Part shown: in pieces, positions 31,315-42,346 of the stretch
Layout: each line of letters opens with the position of its first letter
Numbering within the stretch: position 1 is the first letter of the stretch
From: Citreicoccus inhibens
Lineage (GTDB): Bacteria; Myxococcota; Myxococcia; Myxococcales; Myxococcaceae
Direction of reading: 5' to 3'
NCBI RefSeq assembly: GCF_019039035.1
Contig: NZ_JAHNZT010000022.1
Coordinates: 1-64,000, forward strand
Length of the DNA stretch: 64,000 bases
Notes under the pieces: model-generated
The model's input: the letters and a program-made list of their open reading frames with translations, nothing else
Databases searched by the model: none
Told to the model about the DNA's origin: nothing
Made by a program: the position numbers and the translations under genes

Positions 31315-32490
31315 ATGAGAGCTGGCTGGTGGGGACTTGGGGGCCTGGGGCTGGGACTGGGCCTGATGTACTGGACGGATCCACGCAACGGCCGCTGGCG
31401 CCGCGCGCATCTCCAGGGCCGCGCGGTGCACGCTGGCCATGAGGCGAGCGATGCGGTGGGCATCGTCTCGCGCGACCTGTCCCACCGCACGCGGGGCCTC
31501 CTGCGAGAGGCCCTGGCGCGCCTGCGAACGGGCGAGCCCGTGCCCGACGCGACCCTGGAGCAGCGGTTGCGCGCGGCGCTGGGGCGCGTGTGCTCCCATC
31601 CCGGCGCGGTGCGGGTGACGGCCCTGAATGGCCACGTGGTGCTGGAGGGGGACGTGCTCGCGCCAGAGTCCCGCCGCCTGGTGGCACGCCTGCGCGCCGT
31701 GCGAGGCGTCAAGGACGTGGACGACAAGCTGCTCGTTCACGACGAGCCCGGCCGCCACCCCGCCTTGCAAGGCGGCGCGATGCGTGCGGGGGCGCGGCTG
31801 CGCATCCATTGGTCACCCTCGGCGCGGTTCCTCTGCGCCATGGGCGGGCTGGGGCTCCTGTCGTGGGGCGCGCGACGGGGCGGTGCTCTCGGCGTGGCGG
31901 CGGGCCTCGGGGGCGCGCTGCTGGGCGTGCGTGCGGTGACGAACCAGGACCTGCGGATGCTCACGGGCATTGATGCGCGAGGCCGAGGAATCGTCCTGCA
32001 CAAGGACGTGACGGTGGACGCGCCCGTGGAGGAGGTGTTCGCGTTCTGGGAGGCCATGCACAACTTCCCGCGCTTCATGACCCATGTGGATGACGTGCGG
32101 CTCATCGCGAAGGACCGCTCGCGCTGGAGGGTGAAGGGGCCGGCGGGGACCCACTTCGAGTGGGAGGCGGTGACGGTGCGCAGCGTGCCGAACCGGCTCC
32201 TGGCCTGGCGCAGCGAGCGCAACGCCACGGTGCGCAACGAAGGCGTCGTCCGCTTCGAGTCCATGGCGTCGGGCAAGACGCGCGTGGACATCCGGCTGTC
32301 GTACCTGCCGCCCGCCGGCGCACTGGGGCATGCCTTCGCGAAGCTGCTGGGCGCGGATCCGAAGAAGCAGATGGATGATGATCTGCTGCGCTTCAAGTCG
32401 CTGCTGGAGCGGGGCAAGGCCACCGGCCGCGAGACGGTGACGCGGGAGCAGCTCCTCGGGGGGCGTCGCCCCTCGCGCACCACGCATTGA
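31315..32490 (+). CDS. BON-domain and SRPBCC (cyclase/dehydrase-like) membrane protein
   Basis: 391 residues with AGGAGG about seven bases before the ATG at 31315. A hydrophobic N terminus (GLGGLGLGLGLMYWTDPRNG) is followed by a BON domain at about 80-145 (ALNGHVVLEGDVLAPESRRL, VRGVKDVDDKLLVHD). A Gly-rich hydrophobic hairpin lies at about 165-205. A SRPBCC/START-like domain fills about 220-370 (DVTVDAPVEEVFAFWEAMHN, GPAGTHFEWEAVTVRS). BON domains bind membranes; the SRPBCC fold forms a lipid pocket, so envelope lipid handling is a reasonable but unproven role. It is divergent from the kinase gene. Confidence 0.85.
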   Translation: MRAGWWGLGGLGLGLGLMYWTDPRNGRWRRAHLQGRAVHAGHEASDAVGIVSRDLSHRTRGLLREALARLRTGEPVPDATLEQRLRAALGRVCSHPGAVRVTALNGHVVLEGDVLAPESRRLVARLRAVRGVKDVDDKLLVHDEPGRHPALQGGAMRAGARLRIHWSPSARFLCAMGGLGLLSWGARRGGALGVAAGLGGALLGVRAVTNQDLRMLTGIDARGRGIVLHKDVTVDAPVEEVFAFWEAMHNFPRFMTHVDDVRLIAKDRSRWRVKGPAGTHFEWEAVTVRSVPNRLLAWRSERNATVRNEGVVRFESMASGKTRVDIRLSYLPPAGALGHAFAKLLGADPKKQMDDDLLRFKSLLERGKATGRETVTREQLLGGRRPSRTTH

Positions 32491-32556
32491 AACGCGCTGT
32501 CCGCGCGAGCCCTCACCTTCGGGCCCGCGCAGGCGCTACCCTGCGCCGCGGTGACG

Positions 32557-33645
32557 ATGAGCGACATCCCCCACGACGAGGCGCCGCGCGACCTGGACCT
32601 TGGCCCCGAGGACGCGCGGGCCCTGACCGAGGTGCGCGCCGCGCTCCAGGCCGAGCTGCCGCGGATCGCGCAGACCCTGGCCTCGCGCCTGCGCGCGCAC
32701 GCGGTCCTGGGCGCGTCGGCACGGGAGGTGCCCGCCTTGGAATCGGGGCTCCTCGACGGCTTGGCGGCCCTGCTCGCCTCGCCCTCGCCCGCGCCGTGGT
32801 GGGACGCGGCCTCCGGGCTGTCGCCCACCGTGGTGCTGGGCGCCGCCCGTCAGGTGCGCGAGGCGCTCGAGGCGCACCTGGGCACGGTGCCGGAGTCCGC
32901 GCGCGCGGCGCTGCGCCGCCGGTTGGACGTGGAGGTCGCGAGCATCCTCCAGCTTCGACAGGCGCAGCGCGCGCGTGAGGCGCGGTTGGCATCGGTGGGC
33001 GAGCTGGTCGGCGCCATCGGGCATGAGCTGCGCAATCCGCTGGCCGTGCTGGGGACCTCTGTCACCGTGCTGGAGGCCCGCCCGGAGCTGGCGCGTGACG
33101 AGCGGGTGCGTCGGATTCTTTCGGGGATGGGCGAGCAGTTGAGGCTCGCGGGTCGCATCGTGTCGGGGCTGCTCGGGCTGGTGCGCGACGCGCCCATCGC
33201 ATGGCACGCGGTGGCGCTGACGGACCTCTGGGCGGAGTCCCTGGAGGCCGTGCCGCGTCCCGAGGGCGTGGGCCTCCACGCGCAAGGCCTCGATGGGCTC
33301 GCGCCCGTCGCGGGCGACGCGGTGCTCCTGCGACAGGTGTTCGTGAACCTGCTGGAGAACGCGGTGGCCGCCGTGGGCACGCGCGGCACGGTGGCCCTCT
33401 CCGCGTCCCGCGATGGCGCGATGATCGAGATCGCGCTGGAGGACTCGGGCCCCGGCGTGGACGCGGCGCTGCGGCATCGCCTGTTCGAGCCCCTGGTGAC
33501 GAACAAGGCCCGGGGCACGGGCCTGGGGCTCGCATTGGTCCGACGCCTGGTCGAACGCCACGGCGGACACGTGCGCTACGCCCCGCGCTCGGGAGCAGGC
33601 GCGCGGTTCGTGCTCCGCCTCCCCGTCTGGCGCGGCGCGAGCTAG
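32557..33645 (+). CDS. Soluble sensor histidine kinase
   Basis: About 362 residues. The first 130 residues form a helical, Ala/Leu-rich sensor part that recalls globin-like or RsbR-type helical sensors but has no clear signature. HisKA follows with His156 in GAIGHELRNPLAVLG, then a GHKL ATPase with FVNLLENAVAAVG, EDSGPGVDAAL and GTGLGLALVRRLV. No membrane helix. The start may be ATG 32557 or the GTG two codons before it; neither has a good Shine-Dalgarno. There is no adjacent response regulator. Its 3' end overlaps the convergent small gene by 4 bp. Confidence 0.88.
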   Translation: MSDIPHDEAPRDLDLGPEDARALTEVRAALQAELPRIAQTLASRLRAHAVLGASAREVPALESGLLDGLAALLASPSPAPWWDAASGLSPTVVLGAARQVREALEAHLGTVPESARAALRRRLDVEVASILQLRQAQRAREARLASVGELVGAIGHELRNPLAVLGTSVTVLEARPELARDERVRRILSGMGEQLRLAGRIVSGLLGLVRDAPIAWHAVALTDLWAESLEAVPRPEGVGLHAQGLDGLAPVAGDAVLLRQVFVNLLENAVAAVGTRGTVALSASRDGAMIEIALEDSGPGVDAALRHRLFEPLVTNKARGTGLGLALVRRLVERHGGHVRYAPRSGAGARFVLRLPVWRGAS

Positions 33646-33905
33646 GAACTCTTCGGCAGGGCCTTGGCGACGCGCAGGGCCCACGCCTCGGCTGAGTCGA
33701 GCTCCGCGCGAGCGCTCGCGTAGCGCTCGAGACTCTCCTCGGAGCCATCATTCGAGAAGATGGCGGCGTGGAGATCCGCCTGCGAACGCGTCAGGCGGAT
33801 GCTCGCTTGGAGCCACAGCCGGGCCGCGTCCAACGAAGCCATGTCATCCGCGACGGCATCCCGCGACTCATCCAGGGCGCTTGCATGCTTGTCGTGTCTG
33901 TTCAT
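33642..33905 (-). CDS. Small hypothetical protein
   Basis: About 87 residues if started at the ATG 33905; a TTG at 33956 would add 17. The sequence is helical and charged with repeating Ala/Asp/Glu: DESRDAVADDMASLDAARLW and ERYASARAELDSAEAWALRV. It has no signal peptide, no Cys and no recognised family. A short Ala-rich four-helix or coiled arrangement is likely. It lies alone between a kinase (convergent) and a secreted protein gene, downstream of the latter's terminator. Coding is supported by composition only. Confidence 0.45.
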   Translation of the reverse strand: MNRHDKHASALDESRDAVADDMASLDAARLWLQASIRLTRSQADLHAAIFSNDGSEESLERYASARAELDSAEAWALRVAKALPKSS

Positions 33906-34014
33906 GCCCGGATGGTCGCCATGCACCAAAGGCGTGACACCTGGACTCTCGGGCAATGAGAAGATGAATCCTTGGCATTGCGAACACTCGCCTGTCCTCC
34001 AGGGGAGGGACGGA

Positions 34015-34047
34015 CGAGCCCGGTGCCAGCGTCGCGCACCGGGCTCG
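34015..34047. terminator. Strong 12-bp stem-loop after the DUF4082 gene
   Basis: CGAGCCCGGTGC pairs perfectly with GCACCGGGCTCG around a nine-base loop, 34 bp after the stop of the DUF4082 gene. No T run follows on either strand. It is the strongest perfect stem in this part of the window and is a probable terminator. Confidence 0.6.
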
Positions 34048-34081
34048 GCTGCGGCCCGTTTTCAGAGGGAGCGGGTAGGGC

Positions 34082-37000
34082 TCACTGGTACGTCGCGACG
34101 TAGGTGCCGGCCTGCGCCGCGTTCACGAACGCGTAGGCGACACCCTTGATGGTTTGCTGAGGGGCGCTGACTGCTGAGCCATTGACACTCACCGAGACGA
34201 GTGCGCGCCCATTGAACGAGTGCACCGGCACCATCAGGGACAGGTTGCGCGCCGGGGTGGTGACGGTGAAGGAGAGCGCCGTGCCGGTAAAGGCCAGCGC
34301 GTTCACGTGTGTCCCTTCGCGCGCATCGAGCCACTCGAGCAGCTGCTTGGCGCTGATGACGGGCACGCCCTCGCGCTGCGCGGACGCGATGATGGCGTCC
34401 GAGCCCGACGACGGCTGCGCGTCCACGTGCATGTTGGCGGTGAAGGCGCCGTAGTAGCCCAGCGGGCCCACGGCGTTGGCCAGCAGCGTGTCGATGTGCA
34501 GCGGGAAGGACTGGCCGGACTCGTCGGTCATCTGCGTGGTGGCCTGATAGACGTCAATCGGCGTGCCGTCCTCATCCGCGAAGCGCATGGGAATGCCCGA
34601 GCCCGTGAAGAGGCCCGGACGGTCCTGTACCCACTCGGGCGGCCAGAAGTAGTAGTTGGTGTCCAGCCGGATGCCGTGGCGCAGCGCCACCTTGGGCTGC
34701 GTGGACCAGTCGCTCCACACGATGCAGTGCGTGCGGTTGGTGACGGGCGCGGGCAGGGTCGGGTAGGTGGCCGCGAAGCTCGCGAGCTGCGGCGTGTACG
34801 TGGCCGGATCCAGGTTCGTCGCGGTGAAGTCCGTGCAGCCCGTGTCCAGGTGGATGGCGTACTCGAAGCCCTGCGCCACGTAGGCCGCCGCCGTCGCCGC
34901 GTCGATTCCACCGATGTAGTTGTAGACGGTGGAGCGGACGCACTCCCAATCCGCCACGCTGCACCCGGTGGGGCTCGCCGCGAGGTACTGGTTGAGGCGC
35001 GCCACGGTGGCGTTGCCCGGGTGTCCATCGCCCGTCATCACCACCACCGCCTTCTTCGCGCGCGGGAAGTACCACAGGCGCGGCAGGGGGATGGGGCTCG
35101 TCAGGTGGAGCATGTTCACGAGCAGCCGCTGCTGCTCATCCGCCTGCGGAATCTGGACCTTGCTCAGGTTCACCCAGTCCGGCTGCGGATCGTACAAGGC
35201 GTTGCCGTAGAACATGTCGTCGGAGCGGGCGCGCGGTCCGATGCTGGAGCCGTCTCGGTTCTGGCCCTGCCACGCGGGATTGCCCTGCCGCGTGTAGACC
35301 ACGGACTTCGCCAGGTCGTACGCGAACGCGATGGCGGTGCCGGCTCCTACGGAGCGCAGGCTGATGGCGGCGGCGGTGGAGGGCGTGATCGCATCGCTGT
35401 AGAGCGGGGCGACCACGCGCGTGCCGGACACCACCGTGTGGAGGTCCGCCACGCCGTGGTACTGCACCGTCTCCACGGTGATGCCCTGGCCGGGCGCCTG
35501 CGAGGTGTCCGCGCGCAGATAGCCGTTGGCCAGCGTGCCCGTGGTCGCGTTGAGGCCCATCAGGCTGTCCAGGTTCGCGCCCGGCCGCATGGCGATGAGC
35601 GTGCCGCCCGCGTTCACCCAGGGGGTGAGCAGCGCCACCTGCGCGGCGGAAAGCGCCTGCTCGCCCAGGATCACGACCTTGTAGTCGTTGAGCGACACGG
35701 TCGACCCCAGGTTGCCGGTGTCCGTGGCTGCGAACGTGGTGATGCCCTCGGCCTTGAGGATCTCCTTCATGTAGTCCGTGAACGGATTGCCCGGCGCCGT
35801 GGCGACGAGCACCGGGCCCGAGCCGGTGACACCCGGGCGAGGCGGCGGACCATTGGACTGGAAGAGGACATCCACCCAGTAGTTGGTCGAGCGGTAGCTC
35901 TGCGAGGGGAAGGTGGAGGTGCTCGCATACGCATACACGCCGTTGCCACCGGCCGTGGTCGCGCCGGGCAGCGCGCGCAGGGGCGGGGTGTTCATTCCCG
36001 CCGCGAGGCCATCCGAGTCATACGAATAGCCGCCCATCGGCGCGAAGTACGAGGCGACGTAGGTCGTGCCCGCGGCGATGTCCACGGGCGTGGCGAACTC
36101 CACGAGCTGCCAGCCCGAGGCCGTCTCGGACGTGAACGTGGCGCTGGCCAAGAGCGTGCCTGTGCTGCTCCACAGATTGCCCACGTGGGCGCCGGTGTTG
36201 CCGCCGCCCTTGAAGAAGCGGATGCCCTTCACCTTGCCGTCCAGGTCGGACGTGAACTTCACCCCCAGCTCGATGGCCTGTGTCTCGGGCGCGGTGGCGA
36301 CGGCGGGCGTCGCTGATGCGCTCCAGAGGCTGAGCCCCGGGACGGGAGGCTGCGTGGGCGGAGGCGCGCCCGTGGCCTGGAAGACGACGTCCACCCAGTA
36401 ATTCGAATTGTTGAAGCTCTGCGTGGGGAATCGCGTGCTGGCGCCATAGGCATACACACCGTTGCCGCCGTTGGCATTGCCGGGGAGCGCGTGCAGCGGA
36501 GGCGTGTCCAGGCCCGTGGCGAGCGCGCCGTCGTTGAAGGCATACGCGCCCACGGGCGCGAAGTACGAGGCCACGTATTGCGTGTTCGCGGCGATGGCCA
36601 CCGGCGCGGAGAAGCGCACCTCCTGCCAGCCCGTCGCCGTCTCGGCGCTGAACGTCGCGGTGGCCAGCAGCGTGCCCGAGCTGCTCCACAGGTTGCCCAC
36701 GTGCGTGCCGGTGTTGGCCGTGCCCTTGTAGAACCGCACGCCGAGCACGTTGCCGCTCACGTCCGCCTGGAACTTCACGCCCACCTCCACGGCCTGCGCG
36801 TCGTTCGTCACCGAGGCGACGGAGGGCGTGGCGGTGGAGGGCCAGAGCGTGACGGGCTCGACGGGGCGGAACACCACGTCCACCCAATAGTTCGAGTTGC
36901 GGTAGCTGCTCGTGGGGAACACCGAGCTGGCGCCGTACTGGAACAAGCCGTTGCCGCCCGAGGAGGGACCGGAGGGCGCGTGCAGGGGCGGATTGTCCAG

Positions 37001-37426
37001 CCCCGTCGTCAGCCCCGCGTCGGTGAAGCCATACGCGCCCACGGGTGCGTGGTACGAGGCCACGTACGTCGTCCCCGGGGTGATGCGCACCGGCGTGGCG
37101 AAGTCCACCTGCTGCCAGCCCGTGGCGGTTTCCGCGGTGAACGTCGCGGTGGCGAGTTGCGTGCCCGTGCGGGTCCACAGACTGCCCACGTGGGTGCCGG
37201 TGTTGTTCGCGCCTTTGTAGAAGCGGATGCCGGTGATGTCGCCCGCGACGTCCGACGTGAACTTCACGCCCAGCTCCACGGAGGCGGAGTCATTGGTGAC
37301 AGACGCGACGGTGGGGACGTCCGTCGGAAGGAACAGCGAATAGGTCTGCGCTTGCGCACGGCCTGCACTGAAAGCCAGCCACGCGGCCGCCCAGATCAGG
37401 GCCGCGCGGCACTTCATGCCAGTCAT
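34082..37426 (-). CDS. Large secreted protein with three DUF4082 repeats and a deacetylase-like C-terminal part
   Basis: 1,114 residues. A signal peptide (GMKCRAALIWAAAWLAFSAG, then RAQAQ) shows export. Three tandem DUF4082 repeats of about 165 residues follow, each with GIRFYKG-type, VGxLW and TATFxxETAxGW segments and ending NYWVDVVF. Then comes a Rossmann-like region (VLVATAPGNPFTDYMKEIL, KVVILGEQALSAAQVALL), and a C-terminal half with VVVMTGDGHPGN and GFEYAIHLDTGC that resembles NodB-type polysaccharide deacetylases. The ATG at 37426 has AGGAG nine bases upstream. Hydrolysis of a polysaccharide outside the cell is a reasonable guess. A strong hairpin follows the gene. Confidence 0.85.
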   Translation of the reverse strand: MTGMKCRAALIWAAAWLAFSAGRAQAQTYSLFLPTDVPTVASVTNDSASVELGVKFTSDVAGDITGIRFYKGANNTGTHVGSLWTRTGTQLATATFTAETATGWQQVDFATPVRITPGTTYVASYHAPVGAYGFTDAGLTTGLDNPPLHAPSGPSSGGNGLFQYGASSVFPTSSYRNSNYWVDVVFRPVEPVTLWPSTATPSVASVTNDAQAVEVGVKFQADVSGNVLGVRFYKGTANTGTHVGNLWSSSGTLLATATFSAETATGWQEVRFSAPVAIAANTQYVASYFAPVGAYAFNDGALATGLDTPPLHALPGNANGGNGVYAYGASTRFPTQSFNNSNYWVDVVFQATGAPPPTQPPVPGLSLWSASATPAVATAPETQAIELGVKFTSDLDGKVKGIRFFKGGGNTGAHVGNLWSSTGTLLASATFTSETASGWQLVEFATPVDIAAGTTYVASYFAPMGGYSYDSDGLAAGMNTPPLRALPGATTAGGNGVYAYASTSTFPSQSYRSTNYWVDVLFQSNGPPPRPGVTGSGPVLVATAPGNPFTDYMKEILKAEGITTFAATDTGNLGSTVSLNDYKVVILGEQALSAAQVALLTPWVNAGGTLIAMRPGANLDSLMGLNATTGTLANGYLRADTSQAPGQGITVETVQYHGVADLHTVVSGTRVVAPLYSDAITPSTAAAISLRSVGAGTAIAFAYDLAKSVVYTRQGNPAWQGQNRDGSSIGPRARSDDMFYGNALYDPQPDWVNLSKVQIPQADEQQRLLVNMLHLTSPIPLPRLWYFPRAKKAVVVMTGDGHPGNATVARLNQYLAASPTGCSVADWECVRSTVYNYIGGIDAATAAAYVAQGFEYAIHLDTGCTDFTATNLDPATYTPQLASFAATYPTLPAPVTNRTHCIVWSDWSTQPKVALRHGIRLDTNYYFWPPEWVQDRPGLFTGSGIPMRFADEDGTPIDVYQATTQMTDESGQSFPLHIDTLLANAVGPLGYYGAFTANMHVDAQPSSGSDAIIASAQREGVPVISAKQLLEWLDAREGTHVNALAFTGTALSFTVTTPARNLSLMVPVHSFNGRALVSVSVNGSAVSAPQQTIKGVAYAFVNAAQAGTYVATYQ

Positions 37427-37527
37427 GAGATGTCTCTCCTCGGAGGGATGCGGGCGCATCATCCAGAGGAGGTCCGACGCTCTCAAAGAATCCAGAATGA
37501 AACAGAATTGTTGCTTATGTCGTGAAT

Positions 37528-38064
37528 TCAACGTTCCGGCGTGGGTGCCATGGCGACGCGCAGCGTTTCATCGACGCGGCATCTTTGTGTGGCGCGGCCC
37601 TGCGTGGGGCGCGCGTGACTCCAGGTCTCGACCACCGCCTCGATGCGTGGCGCCAGGTGGAGCACCGAGCCGGGGAAGCAGCAGCCGGGCAGTCGGGTGA
37701 AGATGTCGCGGACGGCCTCGGCTTCGGCGTCGGTGGGCACGGCGACGTGCGGTCGCACGATGAGGTCGGTGAAGTGAGGCATCCGTCCCGGCCCGCCAAT
37801 CACTCGGCCGAGCGCGGAGCTTTGGTAGAAGAGCACGGAGATGTCCGCGGTGCGCACGTGCTCCAGGAAGGCCAGGAGCGTGCGTCCTTCCACGGCGCCC
37901 ACCAGCAGCGCCTCGGGCTCCCAGCGTCCCTCGGAAGGGTCCGCGGTGAACCCAAGCTGCCGGCCAATGGGCACGGGCGGCGCGTGATCACTGGTGAGCA
38001 CCGCGCTGTGGGCCCCCTGCCAGAAGAGGCGCGTTTCGTACTCGGTGATGGAAATCGATGTCAT
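37528..38064 (-). CDS. OsmC-like protein lacking the first catalytic cysteine
   Basis: 178 residues with the OsmC/Ohr layout: SEGRWEPEALLVGAVEGRTL in the first helix, ISVLFYQSSALGRVIGGPGR in the strand pair, RMPHFTDLIVRPHVAV, and LPGCCFPGSVLHLAP at the second cysteine site. In peroxide-reducing OsmC proteins a reactive Cys sits in the first helix; here that place is Glu59/Gly60, while Cys128 and Cys129 occupy the second site. Peroxidase activity of the classical type is therefore doubtful. It lies downstream of a triple universal-stress protein gene and a CBS-pair gene on the same strand. Confidence 0.75.
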   Translation of the reverse strand: MTSISITEYETRLFWQGAHSAVLTSDHAPPVPIGRQLGFTADPSEGRWEPEALLVGAVEGRTLLAFLEHVRTADISVLFYQSSALGRVIGGPGRMPHFTDLIVRPHVAVPTDAEAEAVRDIFTRLPGCCFPGSVLHLAPRIEAVVETWSHARPTQGRATQRCRVDETLRVAMAPTPER

Positions 38065-38175
38065 GAGACGCCTCCCAGGTGGCGCTGAGAGGGCGCCTCT
38101 TCAATGCCCGTGCCGCGCGGATGGCGGCCAGCGGACCTCACGTCGTCCTCGCGGGAGGGACACCCGCACGCGCGC

Positions 38176-39522
38176 TCATTCATCGCGGGGCGGCCGGACG
38201 ACGAAGACAGGGCGAACGCCGTGCATGATGACCTCCTGCGCCACCGAGCCCGCCAGGGCGCGCGACAAGCCCGTGCGGCCATGACTGGCCATGCAGATGA
38301 AGTCGCAGTCGAGCCGCTCCGCCGCCTGTCCAACGGCCTCGGCGACGCGTCGGTTGGCGACGATCTCCACCTCGGTGGTGATGCGTCGGGCCGATGCCTC
38401 CTCGGGAATCAAGGCGCGCAGGGCCACTTCGATGCGCTCACGCTGCGCGCGCGCCTCGGGCGTCATGGGCTCGACGAAGCGGCGCGGATCGAACGTCTCG
38501 CCGGACTCAGGCTCGGCCACGTGCAGCAGACACACCGTGCCGCCCTCGGGGATGAGCGCGTAGGCATACCGCGCGGCGGCCGAGCCCCAGTCGGACAGGT
38601 CCGTGGGCACGAGCACGCGCCGCACCGAGGGGAGGGGCCGCGGCTGGAGCGCGCTGACCGGAACGCACAGCACGTTGGTGCTCGAGTTCTGGAGCACGTG
38701 TTGAGACACCGAGCCGTACCACCACCGCCGCGCGCCGGTGCGCTGATGCGTGCCCACGACGATGAGGTCCACGGACTCGCGCCCCGCCAGCGACACCAGC
38801 GCCTCGGAGGGGCGGCCCAGGCCGGACTGGAGCTGCACCCAGACGGCGCCCGTGCCGGGCATGTCACCCAGGCGCGCGAGCAGATCGCGACGCAGGGCCT
38901 GCTCCGCTTCGGGCGTGGCCTCGGCCCCCGGCGTGAGCGGCAGTCCGTAACGCGCGTGCGCGTCCACGCCCCAGTAGTGGTGCGCCGCGATGACCTCACA
39001 CGGCCCCAGTGAGCGCATCTGCTTCACCCACGCCACCGCGGCGTCCGACGGCGGAGAGAACGACAGCCCCAGCAGCACCCGCAGCGAGCCCACGCCGCTG
39101 GCCCAGGCCTCCAACGCGCGGGCGTTCTGGAGCACGAGCACCGGACAGTGCGCGCTCTCCACCACGCGCTCGGCCACGCTGCCCATGCGCCAGCGCGGTG
39201 CCCGCTGCCCATGCCGCGACAAGACGATGAGGGCGGCATGGCGGCTCGTGGCCAGGTCCACCAACACCTCGTCGGGGACGCCCTCCAGCAAGTGCGCCTC
39301 GACGGCGACCCCGCGCGCGCGCAGCGCATCCGCTTGTTCATCCAGGCGGGCCCGGGCGCCCTGTTGCAGCGCCTCGTCCGAGGACTTGGAGCGCCCACCG
39401 CTGCCGTACTCCGTCACGTGCACCAGATGGAGCGATTCGCCCATCCGGTGCGCGAGCGCCGTCGCGGTCTCCGCCGCCTCCATCGCCTGCGAGGAGAAGT
39501 CGGTTCCGAAGACGATGGCCAT
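38176..39522 (-). CDS. Universal stress protein with three tandem UspA domains
   Basis: 448 residues built of three Usp domains of about 145 residues. Each has the ATP-binding loop pattern G-x9-GS: HGQRAPRWRMGSVAERVV, THQRTGARRWWYGSVSQHVL and SHGRTGLSRALAGSVAQEVI. The N-terminal strands are FGTDFS, LLGLSFS and VLVPTDLSDWG. All three copies keep the loop, so all may bind ATP. Most Usp proteins have one or two domains. The ATG at 39522 lies 46 bp after the CBS-pair gene, which suggests a common transcript. Role: stress or energy-state response, inferred from family. Confidence 0.92.
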   Translation of the reverse strand: MAIVFGTDFSSQAMEAAETATALAHRMGESLHLVHVTEYGSGGRSKSSDEALQQGARARLDEQADALRARGVAVEAHLLEGVPDEVLVDLATSRHAALIVLSRHGQRAPRWRMGSVAERVVESAHCPVLVLQNARALEAWASGVGSLRVLLGLSFSPPSDAAVAWVKQMRSLGPCEVIAAHHYWGVDAHARYGLPLTPGAEATPEAEQALRRDLLARLGDMPGTGAVWVQLQSGLGRPSEALVSLAGRESVDLIVVGTHQRTGARRWWYGSVSQHVLQNSSTNVLCVPVSALQPRPLPSVRRVLVPTDLSDWGSAAARYAYALIPEGGTVCLLHVAEPESGETFDPRRFVEPMTPEARAQRERIEVALRALIPEEASARRITTEVEIVANRRVAEAVGQAAERLDCDFICMASHGRTGLSRALAGSVAQEVIMHGVRPVFVVRPPRDE

Positions 39523-39568
39523 GGTTCCCCCGTTCGTGTCTGCCGCCCGTTCGCGCGCCGTGGAGGGC

Positions 39569-39997
39569 TCACGCGTCGTAGGAGGCCGCCATCTCCCGGC
39601 GATCCTGGATGTCGATGAGGTGCTGCGCGTACTTCACGAGGTCCGCCTCGGTGAGGATGCCGAGCAATGCGTCGTCCTCGTCCACCACGGGGAGGCAGCC
39701 GTACTTCTGCGCGAGCATCAGCCGCACCGCGTCGCGCAGCGGTGTGTCCGGCCGCACCGTGGCCACTTCGCGCGTCATGATGTCCGCGGCCCAGATGGGG
39801 CGCTCGGGGGGCGGCCCGTGGTGCGCCGCGGCGCGCAGCAGGTCGCGGTGCGTGACGAGCCCCACCAGCCGCCCCTGGCGCACCACCGGCAGGTGCCGGA
39901 TGCGGTGCAGGCGCAAGAGCTCGTCCGCCTTGACCAGGTTCTGGGTCTCCGTGAGGGTGACCACGGGCCGTGTCATCAGCTCGCCAACGATCTGCAT
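39569..39997 (-). CDS. CBS-domain pair protein
   Basis: 142 residues made of two CBS domains: MTRPVVTLTETQNLVKADEL with HLPVVRQGRLVGLVTHRDLL, then ADIMTREVATVRPDTPLRDA with CLPVVDEDDALLGILTEADL. Such stand-alone pairs bind adenosine nucleotides and report energy state. The ATG at 39997 has CGGAGG seven bases upstream. It is first in a probable operon with the triple universal-stress protein and, further on, the OsmC-like protein. Confidence 0.9.
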   Translation of the reverse strand: MQIVGELMTRPVVTLTETQNLVKADELLRLHRIRHLPVVRQGRLVGLVTHRDLLRAAAHHGPPPERPIWAADIMTREVATVRPDTPLRDAVRLMLAQKYGCLPVVDEDDALLGILTEADLVKYAQHLIDIQDRREMAASYDA

Positions 39998-40202
39998 GGG
40001 GCCCTCCGCTCGGGCGCGCCGCCGGAGCCATCCCCGGAGGTGCTGCCTGGGACGGTCATTCCCCCATCCGGCACGTGCAAGCCGGCGGGCCGGGCGCACC
40101 GCTCGTACGCCCGCGCCCAGCCGAGTGGTGTCCACCGAACGCGACCTCGCCCGAACGGTGGGTTGAAGGCGGCGATGGCGTGCGCTAGACCGGCGCGCGT
40201 CG

Positions 40203-42219
<2,017 letters not shown>

Positions 42220-42226
42220 GGCCCCA

Positions 42227-42247
42227 AGCAGGTCGTGACGACCTGCT
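42227..42247 (+). terminator. Hairpin after thiC
   Basis: AGCAGGTCG pairs perfectly with CGACCTGCT around TGA, a 9-bp stem eight bases after the thiC stop. No T run follows, so strength is uncertain. Confidence 0.5.
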
Positions 42248-42346
42248 GCATCCTCTGTCCTCCTGGTGACAGTGGACGCGGGCGCGTGCCATGGTGTGGC
42301 CCGTCAAGGGCGTGGTTCGCGCCCGCGGAACGCAGGAGGAAGGACG

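Noticed and set aside
34220-36316. Open frame of 698 codons on the + strand
   Set aside because: Antisense to the DUF4082 protein; no motif, extremely Arg/His/Gly-rich.
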